Origin: Posidoniimonas polymericola
GTDB lineage: Bacteria > Planctomycetota > Planctomycetia > Pirellulales > Lacipirellulaceae
Reading direction: 5' to 3'
DNA length: 64,000 bases
NCBI RefSeq assembly: GCF_007859935.1
Contig: NZ_SJPO01000002.1
Location: 186,001 to 250,000, forward strand
The notes beneath the pieces are model-generated. The model saw nothing but the letters and a program-made list of their open reading frames with translations, was not told the origin of the DNA and ran no database searches. Position 1 is the stretch's first letter, and every line of letters starts with the position of its first letter. Shown piece after piece: positions 40,119-51,500 of this stretch. The position numbers and the translations under genes are program-made.

Positions 40119-41360
40119 ATGAGCGAGCCTGCTGCCTTTGCGGTGATCAAGGATGGCAAGCCCCGATACTTTGCCGACCGCTGGGCGGCCGCGCTCTTGC
40201 GGCGTGAGCTGTTATGGGGGCCCGACGACTTTGCCGCGTGGGTCGAGCAGTTCGAGGAGCTCGACGAGTGGGGCGGCGACTGCTCGGGCGGGGTCGCCGT
40301 GGATCTCGACCGGCGGGCACTGTGCTGGACCCGAGACCCCGACGCCTCGGCGGTCCCGCATGTCCGCAGGACCTACGAGCGGCTGCTCTCCGCGGCCTGG
40401 CCCGGTTACAAGCTGACGCCGGCGGCCGATAGCCTCGCGCTGGCAAAGGGGTTCGGCCTGATGGTCGACGCCGAGGATCAGCCCGACCACGCGGACGACG
40501 AGTACAAAGCCCGACCCGAATCGGTCGAAGAGGCCGCCCGCGAAGATGACGACGACGACGACCAGGACGACGACGGTGCGCCCGCGGCGTGGATCACCGT
40601 GCTCGACAAGAGCGGAGCGGCCCGGCACCGGCGGCTCGACGAGCTGTCGCTCGACTTGCTGCGGGGCGAGTCGGCCGCGTTCCGCGCGGCGCTGAAGCTG
40701 AAGCCGGCCGAGATCCCCCGCGAGGCGTCGGTCGCCGAGGGCCTGTTCGTCAACGTCGACGACCGCACAGCGTTTGTGTGGGGGTCGCCCGAACTGCTGG
40801 CCACGATGACCCGGCTCGGCAAGCAGTGGAAGGGCTGGACGCTCCGCTGGACCAAACGCGGCTACGCCCACCAGTGCGAGGCCTCGGGCGTCGCCGGCCG
40901 GCCGATGTCGGACGTCGACGCGTTGGCAAAGATCCTGCCGCTGGCGTTGTCGACCGAGCAGTTTAACATGGGCGCGGTCATTGGGCTGATTGGCGGCGGC
41001 GTGCAGAGGTACGCCCGCAAAGCGACCGGCTGTCTGGTGGTGGTGCTCTGTGTGCCGCTGGCGCTGTTCGGCGTGTTCTCGGGCAACTGGACGGCGGTGG
41101 GCTACGCGGCCGTTGGCACGATAGTCGTGGTGGTCGGCGGCTACAAGTTGCTGAGTTGGCGGGTGCGGAGGGCGTTCAGGAAGAAGGTGACGCTGGGCGG
41201 CGGTGATGAACCGACGACGGTTGTGGCGGGGCCGCTCGACCAGCTAACTCGCAAGCAGCGGGTGGACGCGCTGCTGGCCGCCGCCGGCCTCCCGGCATTG
41301 GCGGAGGTGGAGCCGCACTTCCCCGACGCAACCGGCTTAGAGCTGCTCGCCCAAGGCTAG
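40119..41360 (+). CDS. Uncharacterised protein with a duplicated domain and two membrane helices
   Basis: A 413-residue protein I do not recognise. Residues about 3-110 and 150-265 look like two copies of one domain: each has an opening strand (FAVIKDGK / WITVLDKSG), a Leu/Arg-rich helix, then [14 protein letters not shown] in copy 1 matching GLFVNVDDRTAFVWG in copy 2, then a helix ending in WPGYKL / WKGWTLRW. An acidic run (residues about 140-150, DDDDDDQDDD) separates them. Two membrane helices follow at about 306-350 (CLVVVLCVPLALFGVF and AAVGTIVVVVGGYKLL), then a soluble tail. The next gene is 24 bases downstream and equally unknown, so the pair may work together. Confidence 0.8.
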   Translation: MSEPAAFAVIKDGKPRYFADRWAAALLRRELLWGPDDFAAWVEQFEELDEWGGDCSGGVAVDLDRRALCWTRDPDASAVPHVRRTYERLLSAAWPGYKLTPAADSLALAKGFGLMVDAEDQPDHADDEYKARPESVEEAAREDDDDDDQDDDGAPAAWITVLDKSGAARHRRLDELSLDLLRGESAAFRAALKLKPAEIPREASVAEGLFVNVDDRTAFVWGSPELLATMTRLGKQWKGWTLRWTKRGYAHQCEASGVAGRPMSDVDALAKILPLALSTEQFNMGAVIGLIGGGVQRYARKATGCLVVVLCVPLALFGVFSGNWTAVGYAAVGTIVVVVGGYKLLSWRVRRAFRKKVTLGGGDEPTTVVAGPLDQLTRKQRVDALLAAAGLPALAEVEPHFPDATGLELLAQG

Positions 41361-41384
41361 CCGCGGAAAACGCTTGGAGCCGCC

Positions 41385-42128
41385 ATGGCCATTCGCTACT
41401 ACGCAGAAGACATCTCGAAGGTCCCGTACAAGCTGCTGCGGGGCGCGCTGGCCAAGCAGCTGGGCATCGTCGCGGGGCCGGTGGCGTTCGCGTTCCGCCT
41501 GGCGGGCCGGTTTGGCCTGCGTCTGCCGCCGAACTGCGGCGTGGGGTTCCCCGGCACGGATGTCGAGGTCGACCCCTCCGAACTGCCGGCCGCCGCGGTG
41601 GCCAAATGGGCGCCGCTGCTCGAGCAGCTCGCCGACCTGGGGTTCGAGCCGCTGCGGGTGCGGAAATCGCGTGTCGTGGGGATGAAGCTGCAGTACGCGG
41701 CGACTCTCTACCAACCCCGGCACGGCTGCGTGGCGATCCTGGAGTGGATGCGGATGCAGGGCGCGGAGGGCCTGGAGGAAAACACGCCGCTTGAGTTCGA
41801 CAGCTACTGCGAGCGGGGGCCGGATGTCATGACCGGCATGGTGCGGAGGGAGGACGTGCCGCTCGGCGCGATGTTCCAGCTCGCGGACGTTGAGATCGAG
41901 AACCACGACAACCGCGGCCCGCTCGCCGAACGCCTCGCCCGGCACCGCGAGCGTTGCCGAGGCCGCGACGTGATCCCGTTGCACGCCGACAACGTCGGCC
42001 CGCTGATCGACGACCGCGCGAACCGCCGGTTCGGGGCGCTGATGGAGTCGGGCCTGCTGCGGGAGCTCTCGGAGCAGGAGGTCGAGCGGCTCCGCTCGAT
42101 CGACACGACCGGCCTGCTCGCGGAGTGA
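41385..42128 (+). CDS. Uncharacterised conserved-looking protein
   Basis: A 247-residue, probably soluble protein with good codon usage and no recognised domain. It starts AIRYYAEDISKVPYKLLRGA, has a segment with GVGFPGTDVEVDPSELPAAA, and a middle stretch KLQYAATLYQPRHGCVAILEW that looks like a beta-sheet core. The C-terminal third is helical and charged (ALMESGLLRELSEQEVERL). No signal peptide is evident. It follows the duplicated-domain gene by 24 bases and converges on the sigma factor gene with 14 bases between stops. The function is unknown. Confidence 0.8.
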   Translation: MAIRYYAEDISKVPYKLLRGALAKQLGIVAGPVAFAFRLAGRFGLRLPPNCGVGFPGTDVEVDPSELPAAAVAKWAPLLEQLADLGFEPLRVRKSRVVGMKLQYAATLYQPRHGCVAILEWMRMQGAEGLEENTPLEFDSYCERGPDVMTGMVRREDVPLGAMFQLADVEIENHDNRGPLAERLARHRERCRGRDVIPLHADNVGPLIDDRANRRFGALMESGLLRELSEQEVERLRSIDTTGLLAE

Positions 42129-42142
42129 GCCTGGGGCCCCGC

Positions 42143-43009
42143 CTACCGCTTCATCAGCAGGTGCGCGTCGCGGGGGTCGTCGAGGCTGGCGGCGAGCTTG
42201 CCGAGGGCCTCGGTCTCGATCTGGCGGACGCGCTCGCGGGTCAGGCCGAGCTGCAGGCCGATCTCCTTGAGGGTCCGCGGCTCGATGCCGCCCAGGCCGA
42301 AGCGGAGCTTGAGGACGGTCGCCTCGCGCTCGTCCATGGTCTTGAGCATCTCGAGCACGTGGCGCAGCGAGTCGTTCTCGACCATCGCCTCGTCCGGGCT
42401 GAGCTGATCCTCGTCCATCACCATGTCGCCCAGGGTCCAGCCGGCCTCGGTCTGGTCGGTCTGCGGCGTGGCGTTGTAGATCTTGATCGCCTTCTTGATG
42501 ATCGGCAGCTTCTTCTTCGGCAGGCCGAGCACGCGGGCGATCTCCTCGGGCGTCGGCGAGCGGCCGAGCTCTTCGGTCAGGCGGCTGCTCGCCCGCCGCC
42601 ACTTGGAGAGCAGCTCGACCATGTAGGCCGGGATGCGGATGGTCTTGCCGGTGTTGATCAGCGCCCGCTTGATCGACTGCTTGATCCAGTAGCTGGCGTA
42701 GGTGCTGAACCGCGTGCCCATGGCGGGGTCGAAGCCCTCGACCGCGCGGAGCAGGCCGAGGTTGCCCTCCTCGATCAGGTCCTGCAGGCCGAGGCCCTTG
42801 CCGGAGTACCCGCGGGCGATGTTGACGACCAGGCGGAGGTTGGCGCGGACCATGCGGTCGCGGGCCTGGGTGTCGCCGTTGCCGATCTTGACCGCCAGCT
42901 CCTTCTCCTCGTTGGCGGAGAGGAGGGCGGTCTCGTTGATCTCGCGGAGGTAGGTCTCTAGCGGGCTCTGCACGCTCGAGCTGGATCGTTTCTTGGGGGC
43001 GGCTGGCAT
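42143..43009 (-). CDS. RNA polymerase sigma-70 factor, RpoD/SigA family (group 1/2, no region 1.1)
   Basis: A 288-residue sigma factor. Region 1.2 covers VQSPLETYLREINETALLSA. Region 2 follows, with RANLRLVVNIARGYSGKGL, DLIEEGNLGLLRAVEGFDP and FSTYASYWIKQSIKRAL. Region 3 contains RRASSRLTEELGRSPTPEEIA, and region 4 contains REATVLKLRFGL and GLTRERVRQIETEALGKL. Region 1.1 and the long non-conserved insert of a housekeeping RpoD are missing, so it may be an alternative primary-like factor; the true housekeeping gene may lie elsewhere. ATG 43009 is chosen; an open frame continues upstream but with unlike composition. It sits downstream of the rpsA terminator, so it has its own promoter. Confidence 0.9.
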   Translation of the reverse strand: MPAAPKKRSSSSVQSPLETYLREINETALLSANEEKELAVKIGNGDTQARDRMVRANLRLVVNIARGYSGKGLGLQDLIEEGNLGLLRAVEGFDPAMGTRFSTYASYWIKQSIKRALINTGKTIRIPAYMVELLSKWRRASSRLTEELGRSPTPEEIARVLGLPKKKLPIIKKAIKIYNATPQTDQTEAGWTLGDMVMDEDQLSPDEAMVENDSLRHVLEMLKTMDEREATVLKLRFGLGGIEPRTLKEIGLQLGLTRERVRQIETEALGKLAASLDDPRDAHLLMKR

Positions 43010-43167
43010 GGCGGGCGGTGCTTCGGGCGGGCGCCGGGTCGGGGAGGGCGGGCGCGCAATTGGTTTTGGACTGCTAGCAATGGGTATCGTCGCTAGGGCA
43101 GGCGGACCTTTGCGGCGGCGCAAGATGGTGGCGGTGCGCCGGATGCGCGTGTGGCGCGGGCCGCGCC

Positions 43168-43205
43168 AAAAAAAACGACGCGACGGGATGCAACCCGTCG
43201 CGTCG
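43168..43205 (-). terminator. Intrinsic terminator of rpsA
   Basis: Arms 43176-43187 (CGACGCGACGGG) and 43194-43205 pair perfectly over 12 bases around a 6-base loop. On the minus strand a run of eight T (43175 down to 43168) follows at once. It lies 44 bases past the rpsA stop. Confidence 0.92.
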
Positions 43206-43248
43206 TGCGGTAGTAACGATTCCAGGGGCCGGAGGGCCCGCGGAGGGA

Positions 43249-45084
<1,836 letters not shown>

Positions 45085-45446
45085 TGGGGAAGAAATAGAG
45101 GTGGTTGTGCCGCGTTACGGTCGCCCTCGGCGGGGCCCCAAAGACAGGGGGCCAGATAGAAGGGGCAACGGCGGCTAGAACGGCTCCTCGGCCCGGGGCA
45201 GCAACACGCGGCCCGCGAAATTAGGACTGGGAGAATCCCACAAGCTATCACACATTCCGGCCCGCGAAAAGGCGGATCTTGCCGACCCCCCCCGACGCTG
45301 GCCGGCCCACCGGCAAAACCAGCGCCACCCAACCGTCGCCGCCCCAGCCGGGGCCCGATCGGCCAGATCCGGCCTTTGCCGGCCCGCGGGCTGATTACGC
45401 TAATAACCAGAGGCTCCCCCTGACGACATAACCGGTAGAGTTTGCC
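45085..45446. other. rpsA upstream region
   Basis: About 360 bases between divergent rpsA and the small secreted protein gene, with no credible protein. On the minus strand at 45216-45255 it has a stretch similar to 30165-30200, centred on TGTGGGATTCTCCCA, which contains a short palindrome. It probably holds the rpsA promoter and leader; no hexamers convincing enough to call were found. Confidence 0.5.
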
Positions 45447-45908
45447 ATGGCGCGTTGTTTTCCGCTTGTACTGCTAGCACTGTTGGCCGCCCCGGCGGTC
45501 GGGCAGGCGCCCGTCGCGGCGCAGGCATATCAGCGGCGCGGCAGCCAGGACGCCGGCCGGGCCTACTACCACGGTTCGGCCCCAGCGCCCTACCGTGGCG
45601 GCGGATCGGCCGTGGCGGCCGGCTCGTTTCAACGCCCTTACCCTTATCACCTGGACTACTACAAGCAGCGGTACGGCGGCAGCTACGAGCCGTATTTCGG
45701 CAACCTATATGGCCCGCCGAACGTCGTGCTGGGCGCCCCCTACGGCGGCTACGCACCGCCGGCCTACGCGGCGCCCTACCCGTACCAACAGCCAGCCCCC
45801 GCCGCCCAGACGCCCCCTCCGAGCGAGCAAGCGGCCCAGGCGATTACCTGTCCCCACTGCCACCAGCCAATCTACTTCGCCGCCCCGCCGGTAACCGACG
45901 GGCCGTAG
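45447..45908 (+). CDS. Small secreted Tyr/Pro/Ala-rich protein with C-terminal CPHC motif
   Basis: A 153-residue protein with a signal peptide (RCFPLVLLALLAAPAVGQA). A low-complexity Tyr, Gly, Pro and Ala-rich body follows (GGSYEPYFGNLYGPP, YGGYAPPAYAAPYPY), and a short zinc-ribbon-like end (CPHCHQPIYFA) gives one CxxCH that also looks like a heme c motif. A lone CPHCH at the tail could bind heme or zinc; nothing else supports a cytochrome. I do not recognise a family. The next small secreted gene starts 31 bases downstream. Confidence 0.7.
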   Translation: MARCFPLVLLALLAAPAVGQAPVAAQAYQRRGSQDAGRAYYHGSAPAPYRGGGSAVAAGSFQRPYPYHLDYYKQRYGGSYEPYFGNLYGPPNVVLGAPYGGYAPPAYAAPYPYQQPAPAAQTPPPSEQAAQAITCPHCHQPIYFAAPPVTDGP

Positions 45909-45939
45909 CCGAGAGCAGCGAAACGCAAGGAAGCACCCC

Positions 45940-46224
45940 ATGAACGGATTCAACGCCCGGCGAGTTGTGAAACGCTCCGCCGCCTCGGCGCTGTTCGCCC
46001 TGACACTCTGCCCGCACGCCTTCGGGCAGGCTCCGCCGCCGGCGGCGCCCACAACGCACATTCATCCAGAATCTGCTCCTTTCGCGGGAACTCACAACTA
46101 CCGCTCCCAGGCGCAGCCCTTCCGCTACGGGTGGTTCGGCGCCGAGCACTTCTACCCGACCAACCAGACGCACAAAACCTACTACGACGACGTCGTCCGC
46201 TGGTCGCGTTGGCGACGCTACTAG
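45940..46224 (+). CDS. Small secreted protein, unknown
   Basis: A 94-residue protein with a signal peptide (about residues 8-30, SAASALFALTLCPHAFGQA), then a short mature region (THIHPESAPFAGTHNYRSQA...WFGAEHFYPTNQTHKTYYDD) rich in His, Tyr and Asn. It has no known domain. A plausible ribosome site, AAGGAAG, lies 10 bases before ATG 45940. It follows the previous small secreted gene and may share its transcript. Similar very short secreted proteins are common and unstudied in planctomycetes. Confidence 0.7.
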   Translation: MNGFNARRVVKRSAASALFALTLCPHAFGQAPPPAAPTTHIHPESAPFAGTHNYRSQAQPFRYGWFGAEHFYPTNQTHKTYYDDVVRWSRWRRY

Positions 46225-46342
46225 CGGCGGCGGACTGCTGGCCGACACGAGCGCAGCGGCCTGGCGGGTGTGTTAGAATGCGGGGGCTGTTTAGATCACT
46301 CCACTTACCCCGCCGAGTCACAACCCCCGTCGAGTCACCACG

Positions 46343-47059
46343 ATGCGCACGATCCTGAGCTGCTGCGTTTGTCTCCTGCTCGCCAGTCACACCGCGGCCG
46401 CAGCGCCTGCCGCCGCACAAGAGACCGATGGCTTTGTCCCGCTGTTCGACGGCGAGTCGATCGACGGCTGGGTGAAGCGCGGCGGCAAGGCGACCTACAA
46501 GGTAGAGGACGGCGAGATTGTCGGGACCAGCGTCCTGAACACCGACAACACCTTCCTCTGCACGCCGCGCAACTACGGCGACTTCGAGCTGAAGGTCGAG
46601 CTAAAGGTCGACTCCAAGCTCAACTCCGGCATCCAGATCCGCAGCCTCTGTCGCGACGAGGCCTACAACGAGACCGCCGCCTGGCCCAACGGCAAGGAGT
46701 GGAGCGGGCGCATCCCGGGCGGCCGGGTGCACGGCTACCAGGTAGAGATTGATCCGTCGGACCGCTCGTGGTCGGGCGGCATCTACGACGAGGCCCGCCG
46801 CGGCTGGCTCTACAACCTCGCCGGCGACGAGCACAAGGAGGCCCGCGCCGCCTTCAAGCCGAACGAGTGGAACGAGTACCGCATCCGCTGCGAGGGCGAC
46901 CACATCCAGACCTGGATCAACGGCACACCGGTGGCCGACCTGCACGACGACCACACCGCCGAGGGCTTCATCGCCCTGCAGGTGCACGGCATCGGCGGCG
47001 ACAAGGACAAAGAGGGGACCCAGGTCCGCTGGCGGAACCTGATGATCAAGGAACTGTAG
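46343..47059 (+). CDS. Secreted DUF1080 protein (3-keto-disaccharide hydrolase-like)
   Basis: A 238-residue protein with a signal peptide (ILSCCVCLLLASHTAAAAP) and one DUF1080 concanavalin-like sandwich: FVPLFDGESIDGWVKRGGKA, FELKVELKVDSKLNSGIQIRS, EYRIRCEGDHIQTWINGTPV and GFIALQVHGIG. The family is highly expanded in planctomycetes; members are annotated as 3-keto-disaccharide hydrolases or as carbohydrate-binding. No catalytic assignment is possible by eye. ATG 46343 starts the signal peptide. A strong intrinsic terminator follows at 47086-47125. Confidence 0.9.
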   Translation: MRTILSCCVCLLLASHTAAAAPAAAQETDGFVPLFDGESIDGWVKRGGKATYKVEDGEIVGTSVLNTDNTFLCTPRNYGDFELKVELKVDSKLNSGIQIRSLCRDEAYNETAAWPNGKEWSGRIPGGRVHGYQVEIDPSDRSWSGGIYDEARRGWLYNLAGDEHKEARAAFKPNEWNEYRIRCEGDHIQTWINGTPVADLHDDHTAEGFIALQVHGIGGDKDKEGTQVRWRNLMIKEL

Positions 47060-47085
47060 ATCAGTCGCCGCTAGTCAGTCTAGAC

Positions 47086-47125
47086 AACAGCCGCGTCGCG
47101 AGGTCCTCGCGACGCGGCTGTTTTT
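47086..47125 (+). terminator. Intrinsic terminator of the DUF1080 gene
   Basis: Arms 47086-47101 and 47107-47122 pair over 16 bases around the loop GGTCC, with a T-run at 47121-47125. It is 26 bases past the DUF1080 stop and 9 bases before the stop of the convergent amidohydrolase gene, so it may also slow transcription from that side. Confidence 0.9.
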
Positions 47126-47133
47126 GTTGAATG

Positions 47134-48441
47134 CTACTCCTCGAGCCGCTGCTTGAACTTCTTGTACAGCTGCTTGTGGCGGTCGTTCAGGTCGACCTCC
47201 CTGCCCTGCACGTACGCCCGTTCGACTTGGGTGGCGATGTCGAGCGGGTCGCCATCCGCGACAAACAGCGTGGCGTGCTTACCCGGCTCGAGCGAGCCTA
47301 CCCGGTCGGCCACCGCGAGGATCTCTGCCGGTGAAAGCGTGATCGACCGCAACGCCTCCTCGGGCGTGAGGCCGAACGCGGCGGCGGTGCCCGCGTGGTA
47401 CGGCAGGTTGCGGGCGTTGGACCCGGCGTCGTTGCCGCTGCCGGCGATGCAGTACCGCACGCCGGCCGCCTGGAGCCGGGCCGGCAGCGAGTACGCGTAG
47501 TGGTACGGGTCGTTCCGCCGCAACGGCAGACGCGTCACGCCGCTAAGGATCACCGGGATGTCGTGCTCAATAAGCAAGTCTGCGCAGAGCGGCGCGTCGT
47601 AGCCGCCGTGCAGGATCATCCGCAGCCCGCGGGCGACGCAGAACGCCACGGCGGCCTCGATCTCGGCCTGGCCATCGGTGGCGACGACAATGACGGGCCG
47701 CTCGCCGCGCAGCACCGGTCCGAGCGCTTCGAGCCGCAAGTCGACCTCCGCCGGCGGCTCCTTCGATTCGGCGCGGAGGGCGTGGTAAGCCTTGGCCTGG
47801 TCGAACAGCAGGGCCAGCTTTTCGACCTCGTCCTGCTCGTCGTGGTCCTCGGCATCGTGGTCGTCCCCGTGATCGTCGTCGCGGGGGCGCTCCCGCGGCC
47901 AGTGCATGTGGAGCCCGACATCCGGCTCGACGAGCATGTCCTCGAAGGTCCAGCCGGCGAGCTGCATCAGGCTCGAGCAGCCCGGGATGCGTCCCCCTTC
48001 GGGCGCGGTGAGCGCGAGCAGCACGCCGTTGGAGCGCGTGACCGGGATCAGCTCGCTGTGGGGGTTGAACGCCTTGTGGGCGTGGGCGTTGGGGTTGACG
48101 GTTCCTGCCTCGTCAAAGTCGCGGGTCGCGCGGACGGCGTCGATCTCGACCAGGCCGAGCTGCGTGTAGGCCGAGATCAGGCTCGGGTAGATGTGCTTGC
48201 CGGCAAGGTCCACGCGCTCGGCGTCGCCGACCGCGGCGCCGGCGTTGCCGAGGGCGGCGATCTTGCCGTCTCGGATTACCAGCACGCCGTTCTCGATCGG
48301 CGCCGAAGAAACCGGGTGCAGCGTCGCGCCCACGAGCGCCACGGATTGGTCGGCCCCCCACACGCCCGGCGCGGAGGAGGCTAGCGTCAACAAGACCAGC
48401 AGGCAGGCAGATTTCATGGGATGCGAATGGTTGGGTGTCAT
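47134..48441 (-). CDS. Exported amidohydrolase-superfamily protein lacking the HxH metal motif
   Basis: A 435-residue imidazolonepropionase-like protein with a signal peptide (MKSACLLVLLTLASSAPGVWG from residue 9). The superfamily beta-sandwich is visible (SVALVGATLHPVSSAPIENG, VLVIRDGKIAALG) and, near the end, ILAVADRVGSLEPGKHATLFV. The usual PGxIDxHxH site is replaced by YPSLISAYTQLGL, so the metal-binding His pair is missing and catalysis is doubtful. A His/Asp/Glu-rich insert (DDDHGDDHDAEDHDEQDE) lies in the middle. ATG 48441 has AAGGAG 12 bases upstream. It is 65 bases after the larger amidohydrolase gene and likely forms an operon with it. Confidence 0.85.
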   Translation of the reverse strand: MTPNHSHPMKSACLLVLLTLASSAPGVWGADQSVALVGATLHPVSSAPIENGVLVIRDGKIAALGNAGAAVGDAERVDLAGKHIYPSLISAYTQLGLVEIDAVRATRDFDEAGTVNPNAHAHKAFNPHSELIPVTRSNGVLLALTAPEGGRIPGCSSLMQLAGWTFEDMLVEPDVGLHMHWPRERPRDDDHGDDHDAEDHDEQDEVEKLALLFDQAKAYHALRAESKEPPAEVDLRLEALGPVLRGERPVIVVATDGQAEIEAAVAFCVARGLRMILHGGYDAPLCADLLIEHDIPVILSGVTRLPLRRNDPYHYAYSLPARLQAAGVRYCIAGSGNDAGSNARNLPYHAGTAAAFGLTPEEALRSITLSPAEILAVADRVGSLEPGKHATLFVADGDPLDIATQVERAYVQGREVDLNDRHKQLYKKFKQRLEE

Positions 48442-48506
48442 CGGCGTTGGAGACTCCTTGTGCCGGAACAACGCGGCGTTGGTCCTGGTCGACGCGGCTC
48501 TCGCTG

Positions 48507-51500
48507 CTAGTGGGTGTGCGTGTGCCCGTGGCCGTGGCAGAACTCGTCGTGCCGGGGCCAGAGCTTCGAGGGGTCGTCGCGGTTGTCGCCCGGTTTGGCC
48601 GTGGGCTCCTTCGAGTCGAACACCGCCTGCACCAGCTTCGCGTGCAGCCGCTGGTCGTCCGCGACGCGGCGGGCGTCCTCCTCGAGGTCGAAGTACTTTC
48701 GACCGTCGATCCAGGTCTGTTCGCACCGGGCGTAGATCGACAGTGGCGGCGCGTTCCACAGCACTAGGTCGGCGTCCTTGCCCACGGTGAGCGAGCCGAC
48801 GCGGTCGTCGATGCGGAGCTGGCGGGCCGGGTTGAGCGTGACAAACTTGAGGGCCTCCTGCTCGGGGACGCCGCCGTACTTGACGGCCTTGGCGGCCTCG
48901 TGGTTGAGGTGGCGGCCCATCTCGGCGTCGTCGGAGTTGAACGACACGACCACGCCCGCCTGGTGCATCAGGGCGCCGTTGAACGGGATGGCGTCGTAGA
49001 CTTCGAACTTGTAGGCCCACCAGTCGCCGAACGAGCTGCCCATGGCGCCGTGCTTGGCCATCTCGGGCGCCACCTTGTAGCCCTCAAGGATGTGCTGCAG
49101 CGAGCCGATGGTCACGCCGAACCGCTCAAGCGTCCGCAGCAGCGAGATGATCTCGGTCTGGCGGTAGCTGTGGCAGTGGATCCACCGCTCGCCGGCGAGG
49201 ATCTCGGCGAGCGCCTCGAGCTCCAGGTCGCGCCGCGGCGGCACGCCCACCGGGTTGGCCGCCCACGCGTCGTGCTCGGCCTGGTACGCGCGGGCGGCGG
49301 CGAGCGCGTCGATGTGCAGCTCATCGACGCCCATCCGGGTCTGCGGGTAGCGGGTGGTGTGGTCGGGGCCCCAGTTGCTCTGCTTGACGTTCTCGCCGAG
49401 GGCCCACTTGATGCCGCCCGGCGCGCCGGCCAGCTTCATCGCCTCGGCCCCGGCGCCCCACCGCAGCTTGATCACCTGGTTCTGACCGCCGATTGGGTTG
49501 GCCGAGCCGTGCAGGATGTTGGAGGTCGTGACGCCCCCGGCCAGCTGTCGGTAGATGGTGATGTCGTCGGGGTTGATCATGTCGCCGATGCGGACCTCGG
49601 CGGTGATCGCCTGGGTCGCCTCGTTGATGCCGCCGTCGGTCGCCATGTGCGAGTGGCAGTCGATGATGCCCGGCGTCAGGTGCTTGCCCCGGGCGTCGAC
49701 AACGACGGCGCCCTCGGGCGCGGCGATACTCGGACCGACCTTGGCGATCACGCCGTCGGTAACCAGGACATCGCCCTGGTCGAGCTTGCCCTGCTCGCCG
49801 CAGGTCCAGACCGTGGCGCCGCGGAACAGCACGTGCTTCGGCCGCTCGGGCGCCGCCGTCCGGCCGTAGGCGCCGAGCGGGTAGTTCACAGCGACCTCGA
49901 CGTCGACGGCCGGTTCCTCTTCGGCGTCCTGATCTTTGTCGTCGTCGGACGAATCCTCGTCGTCGGAGCGGGTTGCGGTGAATCTCAGTGGATCACCCGC
50001 CAGCGGACGCAGCACGCCCGACAGCTTCAGGCCGTCTTCGCACTCGACCACGGTCGCCGACAGCAGCACGGCGCCCTCGACGCCGATCGGCTTCCCGTCA
50101 AAACGGCCCGCCAGGCGGGAATGCTCCAGCCGCACGTCCTTTAGCTTGTTGACACGCGGCTTGTCCTTCTTCGGGGCGCCTTCCTCTTCTTCTGCTGTTT
50201 CCTGCTTGTCTGTTTCATGGCCTTGCTCGGCGCCGACGGTCAGCTTGCCGCTCGGCTTCTCGGCCTTGCCGGTCAGGACCAGCCGCAGGTCGGCGGGGGC
50301 GCCCTCTTGCTTGAAATCGAGTTTCCACTCGCCGAGCAGGTCGATATCGGCGGCCGGGTTGATCTCGAACTCCTTGCCGGCGACCCAGGTCGACAGCACC
50401 TTGGTTTTCGCGTTGGAATCGGCAGCGAACAAGTCGCCATCGGCGACCACCAGGTTGGCGAGCTTGTGGGCCTCGATCGTGCCGACCGACCCGGACACGC
50501 CGAGCAGCTCGGCCGGCGTGGTAGTGAGCGCGGCGAGTGCGGCCTCGGCGGGCAGGCCCCGCTTCACTGCGGTGTGGACCTGCTTGAGGAAGTCGCCCCG
50601 TTTCTTGAGGCCGTCGGTCGTCAGGGCGATCGTGACGCCTGCCTGGTGGAGCCGGCCGGGGTTTTCCGGAGCGAGCCGCCAGTGCATCAGCTCCTCGAGC
50701 GACGCGTCGGCAGCCGCCTCGGCGGAGGACACCTCGGGCGGCTTAGGGAAGTCGACCGGCACGATGATCGTGCGGCCGGTTTTGGCGATGTCTGCCAGGC
50801 GGCGGTACTCGTTGCCCGAGCCCCGCACCGCCAGCCGCAGTGAGAACTCGCGGGCGAAGCGGTCGGCCCGCAGCACGAACAGCTCGTTCGCGGCGTCGGC
50901 GATCAGCAGTTGCCCGCCATCGAGGCAACCGGCGAGCGCGTCCAGCGCCGCGCTGTGCGGAACGGTCGCGGCGCCGCCCGCCGCCTTCTCGGCGGCCGCT
51001 GCCCGGAGCCGCCACTGGGCGTCCAGCACCGCCTGACGCGCTAGCGCCACGGCGCCCATCGGGCTGTTCGGAAAGTCTTCGCGTCCGCGGCGGCGGATGG
51101 TCAGCTCGGCGTGCTGCGCGACGGCCGGCGCCAGGATCGCGCCTGATTGCTCGTCGTCGCCGGTGAGCGCGACGCAGCTGGTCCCTTTGATGATGCCGCT
51201 GGCGGGCGCGACCAGCCGGGCGGCGATGCCCTGGCTCCGCAGCTCACGCTGCAGTTTTTCATTGGCCTTGTAGTGAGCCGCGGCGCTCCGCTGGGGCGTC
51301 ACCTGCGAGCTCCAGTAGCCGGGGCCCGCCGCGGGCGCGTCGATCTTCTGTTCGGTGAAGGCGTCGATGAAACCGGGGTAGATGGTCTTGCCCGACAGGT
51401 CGATCACCCGCGCGCCCGGCGGCGTCTTGGCGTCGGGGCCGACCTGCTTGATCACGCCGTCTTCGATGATGACGACGCCCGATTCGATCGCCTTGCCCGG

